Shown piece by piece: positions 7,437 through 12,788 of a stretch of DNA of 12,788 nt. The position numbers were made by a program, and so were the translations under genes. Each line of letters starts with the position of its first letter. Positions within the stretch are counted from its first letter, which is position 1. Source of the DNA: Baffinella frigidus (Eukaryota > Cryptophyceae > Cryptomonadales > Baffinellaceae); NCBI GenBank assembly GCA_026770585.1, contig MU646673.1, forward strand, positions 1 to 12,788, given 5' to 3'. Below the pieces are notes generated by a model, which was not told where the DNA came from, searched no databases, and worked only from the letters and a program-made list of their open reading frames with translations.

Positions 7437-7615
7437 TGCCACCACGCAAGAGTGTAGGGCTGACCTGGGAAAACAAGCCAGTTCACACGGAATTTGTAAC
7501 AACTTTCCGAATTTTCGATTTTTCTGTGGGAAGAATGTCCACTTATGAACTTAAGAAATAGTAGAACTCTACTATTTCTCCTGTGGGTCACTCTGCCCTA
7601 CACTCTTGCGTGGCA
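7437..7615. mobile_element. Foldback G (179 bp) with an inner 11-bp hairpin
   Basis: The arms GCAAGAGTGTAGGGC (ending 7460) and GCCCTACACTCTTGC (from 7595) are perfect apart from a 3-nt insertion further out, in ACCACGC. Inside, AGAAATAGTAG (7554-7564) and CTACTATTTCT (7569-7579) form a perfect hairpin with an AACT loop. The interior is AT-rich and non-coding. Confidence 0.8.
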
Positions 7616-7900
7616 GGGGGCGTGGTTGCTCCGTAGGCCACCGTGCGGAACCTGTCCCACATGAGAAGCCACTTCACAGACCTGACTCTCATATGGAAAC
7701 ACTTACAATCTGTAAACTGAATTTCAATCAAAATTACTAGACGTTTGCTTTAATATTACTAGTAAAGATCGTTCTGTGAGGTAAATTTTATTCGATCCAG
7801 TATTAATTATAACTGTTTGCGTATGAAATCTTCACCAAAGCCTACCCGCTTTCATTTGCATGCCAGGACTAGCTTCCACAGGGGGCGGGGGCCTAGTGGC
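7616..7900. other. AT-rich island without a recognised gene
   Basis: About 7680-7860 is markedly AT-rich compared with its surroundings, with stop codons in all frames. It may be intergenic DNA or remains of an older insertion. The interval 7287-7436 is likewise empty of recognisable features. Confidence 0.4.
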
Positions 7901-8004
7901 TATCTCTTAAGTGGCCAGTAGGCTCATACGCCCTACCGTAGGGCCCTAGGACCTGCCTAGGACCTCAGGCCCCCAAATTTGGAGGCCTGGTCACTTAAGG
8001 GATA
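7901..8004 (+). mobile_element. MITE-B copy 4, TA-bounded foldback, 104 bp
   Basis: The ends TATCTCTTAAGTGGCCAG and CTGGTCACTTAAGGGATA pair. The inner CTACCGTAGGGCCCTAGGAC is the shared core. A near-perfect 24-bp palindrome (about 7966-7989, centred on AAATTT) lies near the right end. Confidence 0.85.
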
Positions 8005-8037
8005 CGTCTGCGCCATTTGACCTGGCCTTAATTTGGT

Positions 8038-8067
8038 GTGAATTCACTGATTGTACAGTGAATTCAC
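8038..8067. repeat. Perfect 12-bp hairpin
   Basis: GTGAATTCACTG and CAGTGAATTCAC flank a 6-nt loop, ATTGTA. Each arm also contains a self-complementary GTGAATTCAC, so it is at once an inverted and a direct repeat. Confidence 0.9.
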
Positions 8068-8140
8068 TGCCTCGAGACGTATAGCCACTAGAAGGGGTAT
8101 GTGATGGTCAAACTTGGGAAAGAAAAACCGCGCCAGCGCG

Positions 8141-8191
8141 TACAGGGGTACCTCGCTCATAAGAAAGCGCCACCCCCCCTTGGACCACCAT
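8141..8191 (+). mobile_element. MITE-A left-half fragment
   Basis: TACAGGGGTACCTCGCTCAT and the following C-rich part match MITE-A up to GGACCACCAT. The second half is absent. Translated frames over it look protein-like but are only the repeat. Confidence 0.8.
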
Positions 8192-8224
8192 GAACTCTCA
8201 AGGCCGCATGCCCGAGCCTCACTA

Positions 8225-8313
8225 TACACCAAAATCGGGTGGGAAGGCACTTCTCGAGCTGCTTCTGGGTGCTGTCATTCGTCGCTAAACCCTAAACCCT
8301 GAACCCTAAACAG
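8225..8313. repeat. Family-H end motif, ACTTCTCGAG unit and short telomere-like array
   Basis: TACACCAAAATCGG (8225-8238) matches the end motif of family H (9.2 and 9.4 kb). Then 8247-8285 is a copy of the unit containing CACTTCTCGAG and TTCTGGGTGCT, also found at 8493 and 8942. CTAAACCCTAAACCCTGAAC (8285 onward) is a short telomere-like array. A G run follows at about 8328-8340. Confidence 0.6.
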
Positions 8314-8372
8314 GAGCGTGAAAAGTAGGGGGGGGGGGGGTCTGCGCGGTGAGGAAAGGGGCCCCACCCGCC

Positions 8373-8490
8373 CTGGAGGCAACTTATGGGCAAATCGATA
8401 TTTCTTAAGTCAATTCCCACACAAATGCGCCCGGAATCCGGGCGAATCTGTGGGAGATTGACTTAAGATTTGCCTCCAAGTTGACTCCAG
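8373..8490. mobile_element. Foldback I (118 bp)
   Basis: CTGGAGGCAACTT at the left pairs with AAGTTGACTCCAG at the right. The arms continue through GCAAATC, TTAAGTCAAT and CCCACA to the centre GCGCCCGGAATCCGGGCG, with a small asymmetric insertion (GATATTTC). Non-coding. Confidence 0.8.
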
Positions 8491-8514
8491 GAGGGCCTCA
8501 CTTCTCGAGGTCCA

Positions 8515-8672
8515 TAGGCTAACGTCCTAAAAACCGGGTAGTTAAGCCTACGGTATTGCCTACGGTAGGCCGTAGGAGCCTAGGGGGGTCCTACGAAACA
8601 TTAGGTCCTAGGAGCCCTACGGCCTACCGTAGGCAATACAGTAGGCCTAAAAGTTTTCAGGACGTCACCCTA
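8515..8672. mobile_element. MITE-C copy 2 (158 bp), inserted in an ACTTCTCGAG unit
   Basis: The left end TAGGCTAACGTCC and right end GGACGTCACCCTA pair, with long inner arms through GCCTACGGTAGGCCGTAGG and its complement. Two CTACNGTAG palindromes. It closely matches the copy at 6260. The host sequence on each side (8493-8511 and about 8677-8703) is contiguous in the relatives at 8247 and 8942, so the element interrupts it. Confidence 0.85.
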
Positions 8673-8712
8673 TTAAGGTGCTGCTGCGTGATGTCCTGCA
8701 TCGTGTGCGCAC

Positions 8713-8801
8713 CCCCTCTTGCTATCTTATGGGTGGATTTTGAGCTACGGTAAAGCTATGCCGAGGCTAAGATAGAAAAGTCCACCCTTAACATAGAGGG
8801 T
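8713..8801. repeat. Foldback J (about 89 bp), imperfect
   Basis: CCCTC..TAT.TTATGGGTGGA and TTTT pair with AAAAGTCCACCCTTAACATA and GAGGG around a short centre. There are several mismatches and a small bulge. Confidence 0.6.
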
Positions 8802-8811
8802 CTGAAGGGGA

Positions 8812-8937
8812 CCACGCCAGAGGGATCGAAACATCCACTTTTGACATCTTTCAGGGGAAATCACTTGAATACTTACGCCAAACACGTAGAATCTGACGTG
8901 GATAAGGCGTCTGTTTCCCTCGATGGATCTGGCGTGG
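8812..8937. mobile_element. Foldback L copy 1 (126 bp)
   Basis: The ends CCACGCCAGAGGGATCGA and TCGATGGATCTGGCGTGG are inverted repeats and GAAAC/GTTTCCC continues them. The interior, including ACATCCACTTTTGACATC, is nearly identical to the copy at 12287. Non-coding. Confidence 0.85.
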
Positions 8938-8941
8938 GAGG

Positions 8942-8984
8942 GGGCCTCACTTCTCGAGGTGGTTCTGCGTGCTTTCCTGCATCG
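8942..8984 (+). repeat. Uninterrupted ACTTCTCGAG unit
   Basis: GGGCCTCACTTCTCGAGGT followed by GGTTCTGCGTGCTTTCCTGC and ATCG. It is the unfilled relative of the site that holds MITE-C copy 2. The following 8985-9163 contains a short telomere-like string (9076-9098) and no recognisable gene. Confidence 0.8.
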
Positions 8985-9163
8985 CAAAGTCCACGAACCA
9001 CTGCACACACCCGCACCCAACGTCAACACTTCACACCCGCGTCCTCACTGCACACCTGCTGTGTAAGTCGACACGACCCTAAACCCTCAACCCTAACCAC
9101 AGCACAGCCGCATCGGAGCTCGGGTAAGGAACCGCGCGCGCTGGGAGTGATCTAATCCCGCAG

Positions 9164-9301
9164 AGTGTTCATAATGAATACGGTTTTGGTGTATCTTGAG
9201 GGTAGAAATAAGACAGTCGTATATCTAGACTTCATTTAGAGCCTTACGATACACCAAAATAGGATCAGAGATCCCCGAAATCGTATTCATTATGAATGCT
9301 C
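9164..9301 (+). mobile_element. Foldback H copy 1 (138 bp)
   Basis: The outer arms 9164-9183 and 9282-9301 (containing TTCATAATGAATACG and CGTATTCATTATGAA) match at about 18 of 20 bases. Inner arms TTTTGGTGTATC (9184-9195) and GATACACCAAAA (9248-9259) are perfect. The right side carries an extra segment containing GATCCCCGAAAT-like sequence. The centre AATAAGACAGTCGT is shared with copy 2. Confidence 0.8.
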
Positions 9302-9434
9302 GTCCGGACGAGATCCACTTAGTGCCGTCCACATAGTGGGGTCCACTTGTCGTCAAAAGTGGCCGGTATCTTGCTGTCCTCACATGCGCTACCATCCGCG
9401 GGAAACGAGGAGGGAGGGAGGCACGCACACGAGC

Positions 9435-9530
9435 GGGGATCTCCGATCCGATTTTGGAGTATCTCAAGGCTCTTAAGGAAGTCTAGATAGACGACTGTCT
9501 TATTTCCACCCTTGAAATACACCGAAATCG
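9435..9530 (-). mobile_element. Foldback H copy 2, reverse orientation (about 96 bp)
   Basis: Read on the - strand it matches copy 1 through GGTGTAT, AATAAGACAGTCGT and ATCTAGACTT to the GATCTCCGATCC end. GGAGGCACGCACAC-like sequence lies on both sides (9417 and about 9534), looking like a direct repeat about the element. The interval 9302-9434 has no recognised gene. Confidence 0.75.
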
Positions 9531-9676
9531 AGGGAGGCAGGCACGCACACTCGCAGGCGAAGATGCAAGCAAGCAAGCGCACGCACCCGTGCGCTTGAAC
9601 CCCCCCCCCCAAGAGCCCTCCTTGGTAGCATGACCGGAGCGACTTGCCACAGAAAGCGATCAAGCAAGCGTTGCCA

Positions 9677-9765
9677 CGGGAGATGCGGAGGGGGAGGGGG
9701 GGGGTGGGGGAGGTGAGGAGGAGGAGGAGGGCAAGGAGGTGGGGGAGGAGGAGAAGAGGAGAGGC
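9677..9765. repeat. Purine-rich low-complexity tract
   Basis: GGAGG/GAGGAG-type sequence, nearly all purines on the + strand, running straight into the TTTCGGG array. Frames across it are artefacts. Confidence 0.9.
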
Positions 9766-9766
9766 G

Positions 9767-9878
9767 GGGTTTCGGGTTTCGGGTTTCGGGTGTCGGGTGT
9801 CGGGTTTCGGGTGTCGGGTTTCGGGTTTCGGGTTTCGGGTTTCGGGTTTCGGGTTTCGGGTGTGGGGTTTCGGGTTTC
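9767..9878 (+). repeat. Heptamer array GGGTTTC x 16
   Basis: Sixteen consecutive 7-bp units: GGGTTTC mostly, with GGGTGTC three times and GGGTGTG once. It is a TTTCGGG variant of the telomere-like TTTAGGG heptamer, and no unit differs in length. Confidence 0.95.
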
Positions 9879-9920
9879 GGGGCGGCAGATCGAGTTCCTG
9901 GTTGGCGGATCAACTTGCAT

Positions 9921-9964
9921 AAGTTGACAAGCTGGGTGTTGTGGTACAAACCCGTCAACTTTGG
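9921..9964 (-). repeat. K element copy 3 (reverse) with adjoining hairpin
   Basis: The reverse complement reads CCAAAGTTGACGGGTTTGTA to CAACTT. TCAACTT-GCAT-AAGTTGA (9910-9927) forms a perfect small hairpin at its edge. Confidence 0.85.
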
Positions 9965-9997
9965 CGCTAAAGGAGGCGAGGCGAGGTACACTGTTGA

Positions 9998-10027
9998 CGA
10001 AAAGTTGACAAACCCGTCAACTTTTCG
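9998..10027. repeat. Miniature K element: perfect 12-bp hairpin
   Basis: CGAAAAGTTGAC (9998-10009) and GTCAACTTTTCG (10016-10027) pair perfectly around AAACCC. It looks like a K element reduced to its ends. Confidence 0.9.
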
Positions 10028-10079
10028 GGTTCCGGGTGTGACATCGAGGCCCTGCTCGCGGTCGGCCCGGGTTGGCCGA

Positions 10080-10131
10080 CTATCCGTAAGTTGCCAAGCT
10101 GAGTGTATGGTACAACGCCGTCAACTTTTGG
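10080..10131 (-). repeat. K element copy 5 (reverse)
   Basis: CTATCCGTAAGTTGCCAAGC to GCCGTCAACTTTTGG is a reverse K copy, including the CTAT...TAAGTTG tail that matches the ATAG end of forward copies. Confidence 0.85.
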
Positions 10132-10140
10132 GGGTTGGGG

Positions 10141-11025
10141 TTTCGCACGTCCTGGTCCTGCTCGCGGTTGGAGCGTTTGTCGAGGGCGTCGACCGCGTCG
10201 CCGCGCAGCTGCTCCTTTGTCTCCGCCCGCGCCTGTCTCAAACGCTCGTTCAGTGTCCAAAGTTGACGGGTTTTGTACCACACGGCAAGGAAAGGCAACT
10301 TAAGAATAGCCCTCTTTCCAGCGTCTCCTTCGTCTCCGCCCGCGCCTGCAGGTATAAATCCGTCAACTTTGGGCTCATACTAGGTGGAAATCCGCCAACT
10401 TTGGGCTCACAAAACGGCAACTTAAGAATAGCCGTGGATCGCGTCGCGGCGCAGCTGCTCCTTCGTCTCGGCCCGTGCCTCAAGGTCGAGTATTATTAGG
10501 CTCAAGTGCCCAAAGTTGACGGATTTGTACCACACACCCAAGCAGGGCAACTTAGGAATAGTCCTCTAGCTCAAACGCCCATTCAGTACGGCTGTGTCCA
10601 AATTTAGTACGGGCCACGTCCCATAAATACACCCCGATTTTGATCACCCTCCGCACCTTCCGGTGCGCCAAAGTTGACGGGTTTTGTACCACACGGCAAG
10701 GAAGGGCAACATAAGAATAGCCGTCGATCGCGTCGCCGCGCAGCGTCTCCTTCGTCTCTGCCCGCGCCTGGAGGTTGAGCAAAGTTAACGGATTTGTACC
10801 ACACACCCAGCACGGCAACTTAGGAATAGTCCTCTATCGATCGCCACGCAGCTGCTCCTGTGTCGCTGCCCACACCTCAAGGTTGCGTATCCACTTACCA
10901 GCGCCCGAGTTCCTCCCCCCCCGGATATTCAGGGAAAATGCGGTTAGAATCCACTGCAGATGGATAAGATTCTAGTACAAATCGTTGATTTAAATCAAGC
11001 GGCTCGATCGCGTCACCGCGTCTCG
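10141..11025 (+). repeat. Alternating array of K elements and a GC-rich module
   Basis: Forward K elements lie at 10258-10309, 10511-10561, 10669-10720 and 10780-10829, and a rearranged one at 10358-10431. Between them recurs a GC-rich module of the type GTCGATCGCGTCGCCGCGCA then CTCCTTCGTCTCCGCCCGC (about 10185-10233, 10322-10350, 10433-10485, 10726-10772, 10836-10880, remnant about 11004-11024). On the - strand the module reads with one recurring peptide, ARAETKEQLRGDA with variants. The rearranged unit holds a 20-mer, ATCCGTCAACTTTGGGCTCA, twice (10358, 10390; one mismatch). CGCACC-TTCC-GGTGCG (10652-10667) is a small hairpin. No complete gene fits. Confidence 0.8.
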
Positions 11026-11151
11026 AAATTAAAGCATGTTTAACAATTAGACGATTTAGAAGCAAAAAATCATCAAGCAAATGTTGTATTAATATCACAT
11101 GTGAGAGGATGTATTTGTAACGTGGAAAAATTAGTTGAAATCTGTAATGCC
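10885..11151. other. AT-rich stretch with small palindromes
   Basis: TAGAATC (10945-10951) pairs with GATTCTA (10968-10974). TTGATTTAAATCAA (10985-10998) is a perfect 14-bp palindrome. Apart from the GC-module remnant, 10925-11150 is AT-rich and stop-dense, with no recognised gene. Confidence 0.5.
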
Positions 11152-11392
11152 GGAGGGGCTCCGGTGCCCCACTCGAGGCTGGAAGAGGCAGTATTTTAAA
11201 TGTTGGGTTGTTAAAATTTGTACCAGTCACGGGCGGGTGTGGTCACGTAGCCCGCGGATATCTGCGGGCTACGTGACCAAACAAGACGGTTTGTGTGATA
11301 CCCTTCAAAATTACTACACACCCCATTTCTTTTAAAGGAACCCCTATTTTAAAATAGTCACACCTCTAGCCTCGAGTGGCCGGAGTGCCTCC
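11152..11392. mobile_element. Foldback E copy 1 (241 bp) with a 40-bp central palindrome
   Basis: The outer arms starting GGAGGGGCTCCGG and ending CCGGAGTGCCTCC pair through CACTCGAGGCT and TATTTTAAA. The centre (11240-11279) is a near-perfect 40-bp palindrome, TGGTCACGTAGCCCGC with its complement around GATATC (one mismatched pair). Non-coding. Confidence 0.85.
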
Positions 11393-11410
11393 AGCGCGCC
11401 TGCTTTCGCT

Positions 11411-11461
11411 CAAAAGTTGACGAATTTGTACCACGCACCCAGCACGGCCACTTAGGAACAG
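11411..11461 (+). repeat. K element copy 11
   Basis: CAAAAGTTGACGAATTTGTA to GGCCACTTAGGAACA. It lies between the two E foldbacks. Confidence 0.85.
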
Positions 11462-11498
11462 CCTGCCAACCCCACTGGTTGCCTGCCTTCATTGCTTT

Positions 11499-11690
11499 CC
11501 ACTCGAGAATGCTGGAGGATCCTATTTATATGTGGGGTTGTAAATAGTTGTACCGGGATAAGGTGTTCCAACCTCGTGACTGGCCATTATATGGCTAGTT
11601 ACGTGACCAATTCACGAAAGCTACTACACAAATACCCACTTTTAAAAGCACATCGGTTTTAAATAGGCCCCCTCTAGCATTCTCGTGTGG
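11499..11690. mobile_element. Foldback E copy 2 (192 bp), diverged
   Basis: The ends CCACTCGAGAATGCTGGAG and CTCTAGCATTCTCGTGTGG pair at 16 of 19 bases. Inside, GGGTTGTAAATAGTTGTACC, ACGTGACCAATTC and CTACTACACA line up with copy 1, and the centre is again palindromic (GACTGGCCATTATATGGC-type). The family relation is clear though the sequence has diverged. Confidence 0.8.
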
Positions 11691-11714
11691 CTCCGCCCGC
11701 GCCTGCGTCCGCGC

Positions 11715-11764
11715 CAAAGTTGACGGGTTTGTTTCGCGGACCCAGCACGTCAACTTAAGGATTG
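11715..11764 (+). repeat. K element copy 12
   Basis: CAAAGTTGACGGGTTTGTTT to CACGTCAACTTAAGGATTG. The end inverted repeat is perfect over 9 bp here, AAGTTGACG with CGTCAACTT. It is preceded by a GC-module remnant (CTCCGCCCGCGCCTGCG). Confidence 0.85.
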
Positions 11765-11773
11765 CCTGCCATC

Positions 11774-11855
11774 ACCCTACAGTAGGCCTGTGCCTAGGGC
11801 CCTACGGTGGTCCTGGAGAGGGGGGGCGCTTTCGTATGAGCGAGGCACCCCAGTA
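11774..11855 (+). mobile_element. MITE-A right-half fragment
   Basis: CCCTACAGTAGG, CCTAGGGCCCTACGGTGGTC and the arm TATGAGCGAGGCACCCCAGTA match the right half of MITE-A. The left arm is missing. The interval to 11976 holds no recognised gene. Confidence 0.75.
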
Positions 11856-11976
11856 CATTGTACGGCCTTGACCCCAGTAGATAAGCGCACTTGAGCAGCG
11901 GTCTGGGACAGGCCCGCCTCGGGACACGCATGCCCACCGCCCCACATGCTGCCTCCGCGGAAGTCGAAAGGCTAAT

Positions 11977-12044
11977 CCCGTCGAATATTCACAATCTAAA
12001 CCCGTCGAATATTCACAATCTAAACCCGTCGAATATTTACAAAA
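11977..12044 (+). repeat. Tandem repeat, 24 bp x 3
   Basis: The unit begins CCCGTCGAATATTCACAATC. It is identical at 11977-12000 and 12001-12024, and a third, partial and diverged copy runs to about 12044. Confidence 0.95.
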
Positions 12045-12045
12045 A

Positions 12046-12084
12046 ATACGATTTCGGGGATCTCCGATCCGATTTTGGTGTATC
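12046..12084 (+). repeat. Foldback H end fragment
   Basis: ATACGATTTCGGGGATCTCC through GATTTTGGTGTATC matches the right flank of foldback H copy 1 (reverse complement of about 9248-9286) and the start of copy 2. Confidence 0.8.
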
Positions 12085-12186
12085 TTTTGGGGTTTTGGTT
12101 TTTGGTTTTTGGTTTTTTGGGTTTTGGGTTTTGGGTTTTGGGCTGATTTTGGGTTTTGGGTTTTGGGTTTTGGGTTTTGGGTTTGG
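12085..12186 (+). repeat. Heptamer array TTTTGGG with irregular start
   Basis: About ten TTTTGGG units, the first part looser (TTTTTGG, TTTTTTGGG) and one interruption CTGA near 12143. The third TTTNGGG variant in the window. It starts exactly where the H fragment ends. Confidence 0.9.
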
Positions 12187-12230
12187 TATTTAAAGTTTAG
12201 GGTGGATTATTGCCTCTGGGTCGCAGGCAA

Positions 12231-12267
12231 TCACCAGGACTAAACCCTCAGGGTTTAGTCCTAGTGA
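12231..12267. repeat. Palindrome containing telomere-like halves
   Basis: AGGACTAAACCCT-C-AGGGTTTAGTCCT is a 13-bp perfect stem with a one-base centre, extended outward by TCACC/TAGTGA-type pairing with one mismatch (12231-12267). Confidence 0.9.
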
Positions 12268-12286
12268 AAAAAATCACTCGGGGCAG

Positions 12287-12414
12287 CCACGCCAGAGGCC
12301 TCGAAACATCCACTTTTGACATCTTTCAGGGGGAATCCCCAGAATTCTTGAGCCAACGACGCCAGATCTGACGTGGATAAGGCGTCGGTTTCCCTCTCGA
12401 GCGCTCTGGCATGG
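12287..12414. mobile_element. Foldback L copy 2 (128 bp)
   Basis: The ends CCACGCCAGAGGCCTCGA and TCGAGCGCTCTGGCATGG are inverted. The interior (ACATCCACTTTTGACATC and CTGACGTGGATAAGGCGTC) is nearly identical to copy 1 at 8812. Confidence 0.85.
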
Positions 12415-12426
12415 AGGGGAGCGTGC

Positions 12427-12561
12427 CTCTGGGTTGCAGGCGATTATCTGGAACTGCTCTGCCTCCGTGGGTGGGGGGGGGCAGCGTGCCAGGGGCGTGA
12501 TAAGTCGAAAGGGGGGGAGAGAGAGAGCCAGCGAGAGAGAGATGGAGAGAGAGATGGAGAG

Positions 12562-12605
<44 letters not shown>

Positions 12606-12682
12606 CGAATCAGGGGCGTGAGAAGGCGAGAGGGGGGGCGGACTTCAGGGTCGCAGGCGATTATCTGGAACAGCTCTGCCTC
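12427..12682. repeat. Duplicated unit on both sides of a GA microsatellite
   Basis: A 38-bp unit containing GCAGGCGATTATCTGGAAC occurs at 12427-12464 and 12644-12682, and part of it at about 12215-12234. Between them CAGGGGCGTGA is also doubled (12490, 12611), flanking the (GA)n tract at 12517-12603. The GA tract has GATG and GATA interruptions. Confidence 0.8.
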
Positions 12683-12741
12683 GACGGGTTCTGCTTTCTC
12701 TCATAACCTGTTCGAATATCCAGCCACTCCATCTACATCGG

Positions 12742-12788
12742 GGGGGAGAGAGAGAGGGAGGGAGGGAGGGAGGGAGAGAGAGAGAGGG
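12742..12788. repeat. GA/GGGA microsatellite at window end
   Basis: GAGAGAG then (GGGA)n then GAGAGAG, continuing past the window edge. Confidence 0.95.

Noticed and set aside
4733-8004. Ciliate-like internal eliminated sequences (short, TA-bounded, end TACAGG close to TAYAGYNR)
   Set aside because: Position 6 of the end does not fit, copies are repeated rather than single, and nothing else suggests a ciliate. Tc1/mariner-like non-autonomous elements explain the TA ends.
8044-8302. Protein-like frames such as RGTSLIRKRHPP on + and FLMSEVPLY on -
   Set aside because: Both are translations of a MITE-A arm. The same string occurs wherever that arm is inserted, so it is a repeat, not a gene.
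9500-9991. NPKPETR / VSGFGFR-type repetitive proteins
   Set aside because: They translate the TTTCGGG array and purine-rich tract in several frames on both strands, without start context or a domain.
9921-10829. tRNA-derived SINE: on one strand K elements read GGTACAAATCC, close to a pol III B box
   Set aside because: There is no A box at a proper distance, no cloverleaf and no 3' tail, and the match is not kept in copies with GGTACAAAACC.
9767-11764. CRISPR array
   Set aside because: The heptamers are contiguous without spacers. K elements are irregularly spaced, change orientation and lie in eukaryotic DNA.
12231-12267. Chromosome end-to-end fusion scar
   Set aside because: A fusion would read G-rich then C-rich telomere strand. 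Here the order is reversed.

Overview
The window looks like nuclear DNA of a eukaryote, most likely an alga or related protist. The reasons are one gene with a clean GT-AG intron, strongly GC-ending codons, interstitial plant/alga-type telomere repeats (CCCTAAA), and about 10 kb of repeat-rich DNA without a credible gene. I cannot name the organism. TTTAGGG-type telomeres occur in green algae, dinoflagellates, cryptophytes and others, so the lineage stays open.

Positions 1-2380 hold the only recognisable gene, a class I cyclic-nucleotide phosphodiesterase (PDE) on the + strand. Its catalytic core spans 893-1140 and 1336-2251, joined by a 195-bp intron. Every metal and nucleotide signature I can check is intact: NPYHN, the second metal His, HD, ADISN, and the Gln of QIGFIDY. 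Upstream, about 487-892 keeps coding-like codon usage but changes reading frame three times. That part is either damaged in the assembly, decayed, or interrupted in a way I cannot resolve.

Positions 2380-12788 are a dense patchwork of short non-autonomous repeats. There are TA-bounded foldback elements of about 105, 122 and 160 bp (called here MITE-A, MITE-B and MITE-C), many carrying the same central palindrome CTACNGTAG next to CCTAGG although their ends differ. There are several other foldbacks (D to J), and a family of about 50-bp elements (K) starting CAAAGTTGACGG, with twelve copies, mostly between 9.9 and 11.8 kb, where they alternate with a GC-rich module. Minisatellites are present (30 bp x3, 19 bp x3, 17 bp x11, 24 bp x3), as are three kinds of TTTNGGG heptamer array (A, C or T at the variable position), long GA microsatellites and a GT tract. 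No transposase, tRNA, rRNA or CRISPR array was seen, so any movement of these elements must have been driven in trans.

The most informative structures are three: a filled site at 8493-8703 whose unfilled relatives lie at 8247-8285 and 8942-8984, which shows that MITE-C inserts; a MITE-B and a MITE-A sharing one TA at 7166-7167; and the alternating K-element array. I found no convincing new protein system.
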